Below, piece after piece: positions 34,461 to 45,175 of a DNA stretch of 64,000 nucleotides; the stretch's first letter is position 1, and each line of letters opens with the position of its first letter. The position numbers and the translations under genes were made by a program. The notes beneath the pieces were generated by a model. That model was not told the origin of the DNA and did no database searches. It worked only from the letters and a program-made list of their open reading frames with translations. This DNA is from Eurosta solidaginis (taxonomy: Eukaryota > Arthropoda > Insecta > Diptera > Tephritidae). The stretch lies in NCBI RefSeq assembly GCF_040869045.1, contig NC_090322.1:180977477-181041476 (forward strand), read 5' to 3'.

Positions 34461-35718
34461 ATGGTGGTGATTCTACTACTATCGCCGCCGCCACCAACAA
34501 CACCACAAGAACCATACGCAACAACAACAACAACAAATGGCTGTGATGCAGGATCACCCGATAGCAGCACTGTATCGACCACATCAACTGGTGATACCGT
34601 TATACCCACCATCTATACTGATAACAAAACAATACCACTGCCAAACGAAGCAACATATCAGCACTATCAACCACCTCAACCACCGGCAACAGCGGCAAAG
34701 GCACATCAACAACAACATCAGCACCAACAACACCACCATCATCATAAAAATCAGCAACAGCTTACACCACACGAGTACGATCAGCAGCGTAAGCGTCATT
34801 GTCATCAACAACGCACGCATGCACAACATGGCAGAAACCAACGACAAACTAAACCCTTCAATACAACAACACAAAATTCTAGTCATTTGCTTAGTGAGAA
34901 AAGCAGTAGAAATATCAGTGAACGTGAACAGCGTACCTCGAACGTTGCGAGCACAAAACATGAAGGCCGTGTTTACAAAGACCAAGACACAGCCATATTT
35001 GGCAAACAATATCCACCGAGAGTTATTGTCTCACCTCCACTGCCACCCAGTCCAACGCTACCTACAGAAATCGCTGTCACGGAAAAAACTCGCAAAAAAT
35101 CAACGGGTGTGCCGCGCGTTATCGTTGCGCCAGATTCATCAAGCTCTAAATCGCCACCACCCGCACGTTTGCCGCCCTTGCCGAATAGTCAAACACCAAG
35201 CAGCTGCTATTACAACTGCTGGTTTAATGGAGATCAGCAGCAGCAGCAACAGCTGTCTTTTTCCTACTCTCATCACTTGTGTACGAATCCATTGCCAAAA
35301 CCACCTAGAATGGGCGCAACGTATACCTCAAATATATCATACGACGATGCAACGCATAGACGCTCGAGAAGACATACAACTGCTACAACAACAGCACCCC
35401 AGACACGTTGGTCTATTCCTCCATCCCAAGAACCCAATACAACAAATCGTCATTGGAGTCATAACATCGTGTCAGAGCCCGCATATCATTCGCTTCCTCA
35501 ATTTCCATATTCAGCTTATATTCAACAATCGCCACCAGACAATAGCTACTACTATGACTACAACAACAACAATAATAATAATACTAACACAAATACTACT
35601 GATTTTGTACGTCACGTGACACGTGTTAATTTTTATGATGTTGTTACTTCGCAGGTCGAATTCGAGCCCAAAGATGATAGTAATGATGAATGCGATACGG
35701 AAGCTATTACCAAAGAAG
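34461..35718 (+). CDS. Host gene exon encoding a Gln/His/Pro/Asn-rich protein
   Basis: About 419 codons from ATG 34461 (an in-frame stop lies 7 codons upstream) to a strong donor, AAAGAAG/GTGAGTGC, at 35718/35719. The exon ends after the first base of a codon. The product is largely disordered: Thr/Ser/Pro-rich start, a His/Gln tract at residues ~80-100, a basic Gln/His stretch, two similar proline-rich blocks (PPRVIVSPPLPPSP near 190 and GVPRVIVAPDSSSSKSPPP near 215) that could be SH3/WW ligands, a Tyr-rich part, then an Asn tract near 370 and an acidic end. No catalytic or DNA-binding domain is visible, so I cannot name it. It is the only stretch with host-gene character: CAX-rich codons, no element similarity. 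Low-complexity reading of another frame is possible (a second long frame overlaps at 34537-35619), but the donor and the acidic, non-repetitive end favour this frame. Confidence 0.65.
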
Positions 35719-35726
35719 GTGAGTGC
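35719..35726 (+). other. Predicted 5' splice site
   Basis: AAG/GTGAGTGC closely fits the donor consensus. It sits in frame at the acidic end of the exon. Reading through instead gives 18 more codons to a stop at 35777. Confidence 0.55.
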
Positions 35727-35779
35727 GATAATAATTTATTTACATACATATATGATAATAATAAAAGTATGTACTAAGT

Positions 35780-37245
35780 TCTAAAAATTGTCTACAATAG
35801 CTAGTTAAATTGAATAGATATAGTACAATGTTCATAGTTAGCAAACGATCGCTAAATATATAGGAAAAATAAATAATTTTCTAAACTTTGCCCAGGTAAT
35901 TAGCACGAACATGTTTTTTTTTTTAATTAGTTTACATAGTATCTATTACTTAGTAAGTCTACTATTATACATGTTTTTATTTCAAGGTCGTGTTATAGTA
36001 TCACTTTTCGTCATCTATCGTTTTGCATATTTTAAATGTAACGTTCCATTCTAAGGCTGGGTACGACATCTCCTAAATTTTATGTACCTAAACTAATATT
36101 CCACTGGAACTTTCCAGCAACTGTCAGAACTGTGCGAGTTTTTTTAACATTCTAAATAGTTGTTTATGCTGAAATATCACATTGAAATCATTGTAAATTT
36201 CTACATGTAGAATATGTAGCAACACGCACATACACAGCCACGCTCACCTGATAAAATGCTTGTTCTTGTTCGTTTTTTTTTTCTGGATGCTATTTGGCAC
36301 TGTTGTTCTTCTTAGGTCTAAGAAAAGTGTAGTAGCTGCTAACGAAAACTACGTAAAAATTGTATTGTAAAATTACAAAGAAATATCCTTATTTACTTTC
36401 AAACGAGCACTCAATTACACCTCTCTTTAAATTCCATATGTTTTGTATAAGTTTAATTAACAATATGTAATACCTTATTACAGGCGACGATTGCTAAAAC
36501 ACGACCAAAACCGTCGGGGGAGGTATTAATAGACGCGTTTTGCCTCGCTTCCAATAATTCGAATACTTTTTCGCCTTTGGACTATTGATAACAGGACAAA
36601 ACGCGTCTTTTCATTTCTCTTTCCAAATTTTTGGACGGGTTATTGCAGTCGACCTCAGTTTCAAACTGTTTTTCGCGGAGAACTTTTGAACGGGTAGAAA
36701 AACTTAGCACTCGTGTTTGTATTCTTAATGCTGGAATAACTACGCGTCTTCAGATACCCCAATTCAAGACTTTTGTATAATTTTCTGTAGGACCCATATA
36801 TGTAGGTGCACTACATTTTCGTACTAAATTCGTTCAAAAAAATGTACCATCACAGCAACACATATCTGATATTCCGCTTTTTTTTTGTCTCCCTGCGTCG
36901 CTTTCCAAGGCAGCAACCCCGGTAATTTTGACACTTCGTTCAGTGTCAAACGCATACTCCACGCAGGTTCCACTGAGTTCCACAATAGTTTGGCACTGAC
37001 CGAAGTGTCAAACGGCAGTGTGTTAGAAAGAGAAAGGAATTGTTTCCTTCTCACGCATATCATACTTGTAAACCTATGCCATGATACAAAAAATGGAGAT
37101 AGTTCCATTTAGTGTGATGTTAGCCACTTGACTTTTGCGGGGCCGATGACAATTGTACGAATTTTTCTAATTTTGATGGATTTCATAACAAATTAAACAC
37201 CTCTCACTCACTGCAGACTTTGGAGGTACACTTTTTCGCAACATA
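35780..37245. other. Intron or 3' region of the host gene; nothing else recognised
   Basis: A candidate acceptor TTATTACAG/GCGACG lies at 36483/36484 and would add four codons (G-D-D-C) and TAA. The rest is AT-rich with no repeat match. Confidence 0.35.
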
Positions 37246-37246
37246 C

Positions 37247-37594
37247 AAAAAAAAAAAATGTAAGGCGCGATAACCTCCGAAGAGATCTAAGGCCGAGCTT
37301 CTCTTCCAATTTGCGTCGTTCTCCTCTTGATTTTCCCTACAAATTGGCCGGGCGGGACCTACATGTTTTTATGCCGACTCCGAACGGCATCTGCAAGGCA
37401 GATGAGTTTCCACTGAGAGCTTTTCATGGCAGAAATACACCCGGAGCGCTTGCCAAACACTGCCGAGGGGCGACCCCGCTTAGAAAAATTTTGTTCTAAT
37501 TGAAAAACTTTATTTCTAAAATTTTGATGTTGCTTGCCCTGGGTGTGAACCCAGGCCATACGGTGTGTTAGGCGGAGCACGCTACCATCACACT
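37247..37594 (-). repeat. tRNA-derived SINE, 5'-truncated
   Basis: Carries the whole body and most of the head but stops inside the A-box region at about 37594. CAACAT occurs on both sides (37239-37244, 37595-37600), a possible short target duplication. Confidence 0.8.
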
Positions 37595-37600
37595 CAACAT

Positions 37601-38529
37601 GCCTTGAGAAATATCCACTGTAGAGGCATGATAATAGGGCCATGCCAGAACAACAGGATTTTCCGTGTATTTTTTTTTTTGTGTCTAGGGGTCAAGCTGC
37701 CATAAAGATATGAGTCATTAACCAATGTATGAGTCATCCACTATTTTTCAATAAAATTGCATTTTTTGCTGATTCTCAATAGATATGCAAGTACATAAAT
37801 CGTCATAAAGCATATTACTATTTTCTTTGCGTTTTCATCCTGAAGGAAATTTCGATCCCGAAAACCCATTTCTCCTTAAACAGAAAAGGTATGGCAACGC
37901 TTTTAGCAAAACAACAAACATTGTGAAACTTCAAAACTCCCCCAAATACGTCAAAAAATTTTGAGTGGAACTACCTTCTTTTTTATACTATGACCTATAC
38001 TATGCATGGAAATGAACGACTACAACTCATAGGGCCTTTTTCGCCATGAGTCGTGGTGCACGTCTTGAGGGATGTCTTCCTCTATCTAAGTAGGAATAGG
38101 ATGTGGGTAACATAAAGCATGCCACTGATTACACATTTTTGGCCAATTAGTGACCAGGTGAGATAAATTTTCACAGCTTTGATTCACAACAGCCACTATC
38201 ATCGTGGTACAATTTCCTGCCACTATAAAAACACAAACAGGTGCCATATTCACCAATAGATCGCCACTCCGACCCTACGCGACCTCAAAAAAATTCTAAA
38301 TTTTTTCTTTTGCACTGCCTTGCCGACAGTTTCCAGTGATTTAGGTACTGTGTTTCGAGTTACAGTCTCTCTAATATTAGTGCCTTCAAGATCACTTAAA
38401 ATCTCAGCGACAGCTTGGGAGAAATCGCCCACAGCGACTGACTGGGGTAGCATCTGTTTCTCGTCCAAATGATAATATGAACCAATGAGCCTGTGTTTTG
38501 TGCTGCAACTAACCAGCAATTCCGCTGAC
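37601..38529. other. No recognised feature
   Basis: No supported gene. A minus-strand frame of 89 codons at 38250-38519 lies opposite the start of a LINE remnant and has no domain. Confidence 0.4.
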
Positions 38530-38930
38530 CATCTGTGCTCTGCTCCTGCATAGATAGGCTTCGATTCAACTTAGCAAGCGACACCACCTCTTGCAAGATA
38601 GCAAGATCCTTCTGGCCGATAGTGGATAGCAGGAGGTCTGCCGATAGTCATTGGGATTTTGACAGAGCACTGTTCAATGGGAATCCATGCAGTACGTCTC
38701 AATATATTGCAAAACCTCATCCTGCTGCAGCTGCATTGATGATGATGAGGCGGGGTCATCGAGTCACTTTATGCTTGATTGCCCAGCTTTTGCCGGAACA
38801 AGCGAATGTATTTCGGTCGCGAGTCACTTAGATCTCCGGAGGATTTGTCCAAGGTTGAGATCGATCTCATTAGAAACTATATCGTTGCGCGGCAACGATT
38901 CTCTACGTAGCTATAGCTAAATAAAAATAA
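38530..38930 (+). pseudogene. C-terminal remnant of an R1/LOA/Jockey-like LINE
   Basis: 38535-38700 reads CKIARSFWPIVDSRRSAD, the linker after LINE RNase H. 38687-38920 reads CRSC-like CSCIDDDEAGSSSHFMLDC followed by PAFAGTS, the family's final knuckle (C-x2-C-x-E-E...H-F-x-L-x-C-P-A). A frameshift separates the two. Confidence 0.65.
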
Positions 38931-39285
38931 ATGTAAGGCGCGATAACCTCCGAAGAGATCTAAGGCCGAGCTTCTCTTCCAATTTGCGTCGTGCTCCTCT
39001 TGATTTTCCCTACAAATTGGCCGGACGGGACCTACATGTTTTATGCCGACTCCGAACGGCATCTGCAAGGCAGATGAGTTTTCACTGAGAGTTTCTCATG
39101 GCAGAAATACACTCGGAGCGCTTGCCAAACACTGCCGATGGGCGACCCCGCTTAGAAAAATTTTCTTCTAATTGAAAAACCTTATTTCTAAAATTTTGAT
39201 ATTGCTTTGCCCGGGGTGTGAACCCAGGGCATACGGTGTGGTAGGCGGAGCAGGCTACCATCACACCACGGTGGCCGCATGCCAC
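38931..39285 (-). repeat. tRNA-derived SINE, full length
   Basis: Complete minus-strand copy from GCGGCCACCGTGG at 39285 to the ATAAATGTAAGGCGCG tail end at about 38928. No clear target duplication. It directly follows the LINE remnant. Confidence 0.85.
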
Positions 39286-39559
39286 CGTTATTTTATGTGG
39301 TATCACAACGGACCTTCATGCTGTCCAAGTAAGCTTCCCCTACCAGGGCAGCTACCACCCAACCAAACCACCACTAGATGTTGGACTAAACTACTATATA
39401 GACTGTTATGCAAGCGCGCTCGCTCGCTTCCAAGCTGTCGCTATGATTTACTGTTATCTTTAAGACGCTATGACATCACGAGTAAAAAATTTATGACAGC
39501 TCACCTCTGGGGCTGCCCTGTTTTGAAATACTTTTTTTTAAAGAATTTTAGTGTTTAAT

Positions 39560-39790
39560 AGTTTCTTTGTCCCAGGTTAAGTGAAGTGGAACTACCCGGT
39601 CCGTAAGGTTCTCACGCGTAGGCATACGCCTTGAATTTGAAGGATTATTCGTTGAGCTGCGTTCGTTTCGAACACTATTCAAAGCCTCGGAAATGTTTAG
39701 TAAGACTTGAGGCGTACTCCTTGTATCTAAAGCTTTCTCTTTGTTTCTAACCAACCTATACAGTGCCATGTCTACCACCAGCGAAGACTG
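39560..39790 (-). mobile_element. Diverged LOA-like LINE 3' end
   Basis: AGGTTAAGTGAAGTGGAACTACCCGGTCCGTAAGG resembles the start of the 3' end at 15000-15040 (tail, GAACTGGCCGGTCCATGAGG, then CTCAC). The similarity is limited to this end, so this is a relative, not a copy. Confidence 0.4.
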
Positions 39791-39934
39791 CTAATTCTAA
39801 ACAAAGTTTCCGTAACTTTTAAGCGGGGGTTGCCCCTATTGCTTTTAAATTTATGAAAACATTTATTTGAAGCAATTTAAAATTTATTTAATAATTTGGG
39901 ATTATACCTTGTAAATCTCTTCAAAGCCTTTTCC

Positions 39935-40010
39935 GACGGGAGTGGGATTTGAACCCGCACTCCTACGATGGTTGAAGTGTTTCAAACGCTTTCAGCCACG
40001 TCATGCCTTA
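39935..40010 (-). repeat. tRNA-like SINE head of a second type
   Basis: On the minus strand an A-box-like TGGCTGAAAGCG is followed about 40 bases later by a B box GGGTTCAAATCCC and CACTCCCG. The arms do not fold as a full tRNA, so a tRNA(Ser/Leu)-derived SINE head or tRNA pseudogene is more likely than a working tRNA. Confidence 0.4.
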
Positions 40011-40745
40011 GTTGTTGTATACTTTATCCCAATTGCCTTCCTGCATATTTTATTCTTTTTGCTTCTTAAAGCTATCGAAACAGCTGTCGCATTGTCCGTC
40101 CTGATGTCGCGTTGTTTGCAATTTTCCCAAATTATTAAATAAATCTCTTTAAATTTTTTCATGTCAGCTTTTGGAGTTTTGCCTATGGCTTCAAATCATA
40201 AACCGTCAACTTTAAATAGACCCTCTGTGCAAAAATGTGATACCTTATCGTCTTTACAGCATTAACGTTAATAGGTTTAATTAATAGATTTGATTGCTTT
40301 TAACTAGTAGCCAATTAAACTTGCTACATAATAAACTTCCTTTCCCACTGTTGAAGAAATAATTTCTTTTCACCTCTATAGGCATGAAAAAGTGCGCTAC
40401 GCATAAAAATAAAAAATTAAAGAGAAAGTAGTGCAATTATAGCTTTTACACAATCAAAAAAATTTATATTTGCAAGAAACATATAATCATTCGATATAGA
40501 TATTGTTACATACATATCTTACACTATCAAAGTGAGTACTACGTTCATTTTAAGGGCAAATACAAAATTTTACAACGAAATAGCATAAATTCGTAACAAT
40601 AACATTCACAGATCTTGTTATAATGTTAACCAAGTATTACTCATGAATGTGATATAGTCACACGAGTAATTACCTTAAATCTCACAAAATTTATGTACAA
40701 ATACAGTTGTGTTTAGATAAAACTTACAAATATCTATTATATATT
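40011..40745. other. No recognised feature
   Basis: AT-rich DNA. Confidence 0.5.
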
Positions 40746-41106
40746 TTTAAACAATTTTAGGTGTTCTTTACTATTTTGCACCTTCTGTTATCGTTCGAAT
40801 CGCTGAACTGTCGAATAAATAACTCAAATATATAGTACAGGAAAATGTTCTCTATTGGCAACACTAATTTGGTAGTAGTACTTCACAATCCAATTACTCG
40901 CGTACTTCACTTATAGTGTGTTAAATTCAAACTGACTCATTGTTCCTCAGCTTGCGCTGCTTTTTTATTCGCAATTGCCTCGTTCGCCTATTTCTCCTAG
41001 GTGGCAGACCTTTCGCGAACAGCCGTCTCGGAAACTTGCTTGTTTGTTTCTCGTTTCTGCGTCACATAATGGGTTAATTAGGTATATACATGTGTAGTAA
41101 TATCAA

Positions 41107-41803
41107 TTTACTTACTTACTTACTTACTTAATTGGCGCTTAACCGTCTAAACGGTTATGGCCGTCCAACAAGGCGCGCCAGTCGCTCCTTCGCTCCGCCA
41201 ACCGGCACCAATTGGTCACACCAAGGGAGTTTAAATCGTTTTCCACCTGGTCCTTCCAACGGAGTGGGGACCGCCCTCTACCTCTGCTTCCATAGGCGGG
41301 TTCCGATAGAAACAATTTCTTGGCCGGAGCATCATCTTTCATTCGCATAACATGGCCTAGCCAGCGCAGCCGCTGCGTTTTAATTCGCTGGACTATGTTG
41401 ATGTCTGCGTATAGCTCGTACAGCTCATCATTAAATCTTCTTCGGTACTCGCCATCGCCAACGCGTAGAGGTCCATAAATCTTTCGAAGAACTTTTCTCT
41501 CGAACACTCCCAAAGCCGCTTCATCTGCTGTTGTCATGGTCCATGCTTCTGCCCCATATAGCAGGACGGGTACGATAAGTGACTTGTAGAGTATGATTTT
41601 CGTTCGCCGAGAGAGGACTTTACTTTTCAATTGCCTACCTAGTCCAGATTGATTCTTCGCTGGATTTCAGTGCTGATGTTGTTGCTAGTGTTGATGCTGG
41701 TTCCCAAATAAACGAAGTCTTTTACTATTTCGAAATTATGGCTGCCAACAGTAGCGTGGTTGCCAAGGTGCATATGCACTGACTCTTTGCTCGATGACAG
41801 CAG
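41107..41803 (-). pseudogene. RTE ORF C-terminal part (inverted segment)
   Basis: Minus-strand frames 41639-41803 and 41139-41630 encode the region after the reverse transcriptase active site: ATVGSHNFEIVKDFVYLG, then LPYKSLIVPVLLYGAEAW-type sequence, RWLGHVMRM and ending ...LLDGHNRLDG. A 19-bp deletion near 41643, compared with 50020-50040, shifts the frame. The element's 3' tail follows. Confidence 0.85.
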
Positions 41804-44510
41804 GGTGGGGCCGTGTGTAGAAGTCCACGAAAGTGGGGAAAGCTTCTGACCGCCATTCACCTGGGAATGGCCAGAGCGATTCTTTTGCATGCGGTTCAAG
41901 CAGCTCACTACTGCCGGTCGCTTGCGGCCAAGTATCCTCTGGGTAGCTGCTAAACACCCGTTTAGCGGTGAGCTAATGTGAGAAGGCGACAACCTGGCTA
42001 GGCCACTCTGACATAATCGGTTTAAGGGCTAGCCGGGGGAGATTTCATCGGCAGCGTCTGTACACCTCTAGGTGCGGCTGCAAGCGGGCGTCTGTCTTGG
42101 AGCAAGCGGCTCGCTATATAAACGTGCCAAGTAATATTTTCACCCCCGCTGAGCGGGTTGTGCGCTGGGCTTGGGACCCGCCACGTAAAACCATACTCCA
42201 ATGAAATATAACAACAAGCCTCGGATAAATACACTCTCTATTGATGACGACCATGGCAAACGTTTGAAGGACAATGAATTGAGGGCATGCACCTGGAACG
42301 TCCGCTCCCTGAATGGGATTGGTGCAGATGCCCGGCTGGTTGATGTCCTCGTCAAAGCAAAATCTGACATCACCGCCATCCAAGAAATGCGTTGGACGAA
42401 GCAAGGAAGAAAGAAGATCAAAAATTGTGACATATATTGGAGTGCCCATGCGAATAAGCGCAGTTTCGGCGTCGGATTCGTGGTGGGAGAGAGACTTTGT
42501 CGCCAAGTGCTGGCGTTCACGCCTGTGGACGAGCGTCTCGCCGCTATTCGAATAAAAGCAAAATTTTTTAATATATCATTCATCTGCGCCCATGCGCCGA
42601 CAGAGGAGAAAGACGATGAGGTGAAAGACACTTTTTATGAACAATTAGAACGCACATACGAGCGCTGCCCCCGTCATGATATAAAAGTCGTGCTTGGCGA
42701 CTTTAACGCCAGGGTGGGCAAAGAAGGTGTTTTTGGCCCTACAGTCGGAAAGTTCAGCCTACACAATGAAACTTCTCCTAACGGACTGAGGCTGATTGAC
42801 TTTGTCGGTGTTCGAAACATGGTCATATCAAGCACGAGGTTCATGCATAAAAAGATACATCAAGCTACATGGCTGTCTCCTGATCGAAATACTCGCAATC
42901 AGATCGATCACGTTGTGATAGACGGACGGCATGCCTCCAGTGTTTTAGATGTGCGAACGATCCGAGGACCTAACATCGATTCGGACCATTATCTCCTTGC
43001 AGCCAAAATACGCACCCGCCTCAACGCGGGTAAAAACAAGGAACAAAAAACACAAGGAAAGCTAGACGTCGAAAAGCTTCAATCACAACAGACTGCCAAT
43101 GATTTCGCAACTCGACTCTCACACCTGCTCTCTGAGGGCACAACTCATCCTGAAGGAATACAGGAGCAGTGGGAGCATATCTCCAAAGCACTTCATACTG
43201 CCGCCGAGGAAAAAATTGGTTACCGGCGGCCACGAAAAAACAACTGGTATGATGAAGAATGCCGCGTTGCAACCGAAAGAAAAGACGCTGCCTACAGGGC
43301 TACGTTAAAAGCGAGCGCGACAAGAGGAGTGTGTGAACGCTATCGTGAGTTGAAAAGGGAAGCGAGACGCCTTTTCAGGAAGAAAAAAGCAGAAGCAGAA
43401 AGGCGTGAGTGCGAGGAGCTTGAGCTGCTAGCCACCAGGAATAACGCCCGAAAATTCTACCAAAAAATACGGCGACAGACGGAAGGTTTTAAGACCGGGG
43501 CAAACTCCTGTAGGAATGAAAACGGCGACCTTGTAACTGATGTCCAGAGAGTGCTTAGATTATGGAGGGACCACTTCTCTGCTCTCCTAAATGGAGGCAG
43601 CAATTCACCGCGCAGAGATGAAGAACCCGATCCCGCAATCGATGATGATGGAATATATGTCCCCCCGCCCGATTATGACGAAGTTAGAATAGCAATAACC
43701 AGATTGAAAAACAACAAGGCCGTGGGCGCTGATGGATTGCCTGCGGAGCTATTCAAGTTCGGCGGCGAGGAGTTGGTAAGGCGCATGCAGCAGCTTCTTA
43801 GCAAAATATGGGCGGACGAAAGCCTGCCCGACGGTTGGAATCTAAGTGTTCTTTGCCCAGTCCACAAGAAGGGGGTTACTGCAAAATGCACCAACTATCG
43901 TGGAATCAGCCTTCTTAATATCGCATATAAGGTCCTTTCAAGTGTATTGTGCGAAAGATTGAAGCCCACCGTGAACCGGCTGATTGGACCTTATCAGTGC
44001 GGCTTCAGACCTTGTAAATCTACCATCGACCAGATTTTCACAATGCGCCAAATCTTGGAAAAAACCCGTGAAAAGAGAATCGACACACATCACCTCTTCG
44101 GTGACTTTAAAGCCGCCTTCGACAGCACGAAAAGGAGCTGCCTATATGCCGCTATGTCTGAATTTGGTTTCCCCGCAAAACTTATACGGCTGTGCAAAAT
44201 GACGTTGAGCAACACCATCAGCTCAGTCAGAATTGGGAAGGACCTCTCCGAGCCGTTCGAAACTAAACGAGGTTTCAGACAGGGCGACCCCCTATCGTGC
44301 GATTTCTTTAATTTGATGCTGGAGAAAATTATACTAGCTGCAGAACTTAACCGCACTGGAACAATATACTATAAAAGCGTGCAATTACTGGCATATGCTG
44401 ATAACATTGATATCATCGGCCTAAACACCCGCGCTGTTAGTTCTGCTTACTCCAAGCTGGAAAAAGAAGCGGTAAAGATGGGTTTGATGGTGAATGAGGA
44501 CAAAACGAAG
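41107..44510. mobile_element. RTE-like non-LTR element with 5' inversion (twin priming)
   Basis: The 3' part (41107-41803) lies on the minus strand and the 5' part (41804-44510) on the plus strand. Put together in element order they join with almost no loss: the 5' part ends ...AAAACGAAG(TA) and the inverted part begins CTGCTGTCATCGAG, adjacent in the uninverted copy at 49857. A target duplication (AG)TAATATCAA borders it (41096-41106, 44509-44519). The (TTAC)n tail at 41108-41127 marks the 3' end. Confidence 0.9.
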
Positions 44511-44513
44511 TAA
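42201..44513 (+). pseudogene. RTE ORF2: endonuclease plus reverse transcriptase, cut short by inversion
   Basis: 770 codons with no internal stop. An apurinic-type endonuclease spans residues ~28-275 (CTWNVRSLNG, IQEMRW, VLGDFNARVG, IDHVVIDG, SDHYLLAA). A basic coiled region follows at ~330-450. Reverse transcriptase begins near 490 (NNKAVGADGLPAELFK, YRGISLLNIAYKVLS, FRQGDPLSCDFFNLMLE). The active site is Y-A-D-N at residues 732-735 where the sister copy at 49704 has Y-A-D-D, so the polymerase should be inactive. The stop TAA is supplied by the target duplication at the inversion edge. The start is the first ATG after a ~400-bp 5' UTR (41804-42200). The RTE/BovB-type label is from motif memory. 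Confidence 0.85.
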
Positions 44514-44719
44514 TATCAACTTCGCTCTTAGCTAATTACATGTATGTGTGACTATTTCTCTTTTTCTTCTCTATTAGCTGCTGATTAAATGTATGTAAAA
44601 TATTCTCTTCGCTCTTAGCTTTGCTGTTTACATGCATAGGTGGCTGCTTGCTGTGCTGTTGTTGTGCATTTATTTACTAGCAGCATAGTGACGTATCGAA
44701 CTGCTAATATTCACCACAA

Positions 44720-45175
44720 TATGTACGTACTTCACTTAATAGGAAACCTGAAAAAATGGTATGAGTAATATTTTTACCTTTCATGAAAATTAAATGTTAT
44801 ATTAAGTCTGGCCTGAGTATCAAAATTGTAGATCCTTAAGGGAGAAGAGTTAGACCCACCAATAAGTATAACGAGATGATTGGGATGATTACCTGAGTTG
44901 GTTTAGTCAAGTCCGTCTGTCTGTCTGTTTGAACGAAAACTAGTTCATCAATTTTCGAAATATCTTGATAAACTTAGAAAGAAAAAATCATTTAATTGAG
45001 AGTGAGTGAGATAGCAAAAATTTGGATAGTATGGACCGTCTTAATCTACATACATAGTTACATAAAAGGGTTTCCATACTCCCGGAAGGCTTACGGAATG
45101 TGACGGATTGGGTAACCCTTTGCCGGATCAATTGCGGTACACACTGGTACTAGCCCGACTGAATCGAAGCGATTT
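44720..45175. other. No recognised feature
   Basis: A short run of GTCCGTCTGTCTGTCTG occurs at 44909-44926, reminiscent of family A on the opposite strand, but nothing else matches. Confidence 0.4.

Larger units (their letters stand above)
40746..44718 (-). mobile_element. Solo LTR split by the twin-primed RTE element
   Basis: The LTR parts are 40746-41106 and 44520-44718 (about 560 bp). On the minus strand it starts TGTGGTGAATATTAGCAG at 44718, like the start of the solo LTR at 46733, and its far part matches the end of that LTR (GTTCGAATCGCTGAACTGTCG on the plus strand near 40794). ATAT borders the right edge (44719-44722) and lies just outside the left edge (40741-40744). The left boundary is decayed. 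Confidence 0.65.

Noticed and set aside
34537..35619. Alternative 360-codon frame over the host exon
   Set aside because: Ile/His/Gln-rich throughout, with no non-repetitive end and no splice signal in frame. Kept only as a caveat in the findings.
39935..40010. Functional tRNA gene
   Set aside because: A and B boxes are present but the acceptor and T arms do not pair cleanly. Treated as a SINE head or tRNA pseudogene.
42201..44513. Host craniofacial-development-like (CFDP2/BCNT-type) endonuclease gene
   Set aside because: Databases often name RTE endonucleases this way, but the reverse transcriptase, inverted 3' part, tail and target duplication show that it is a retrotransposon.
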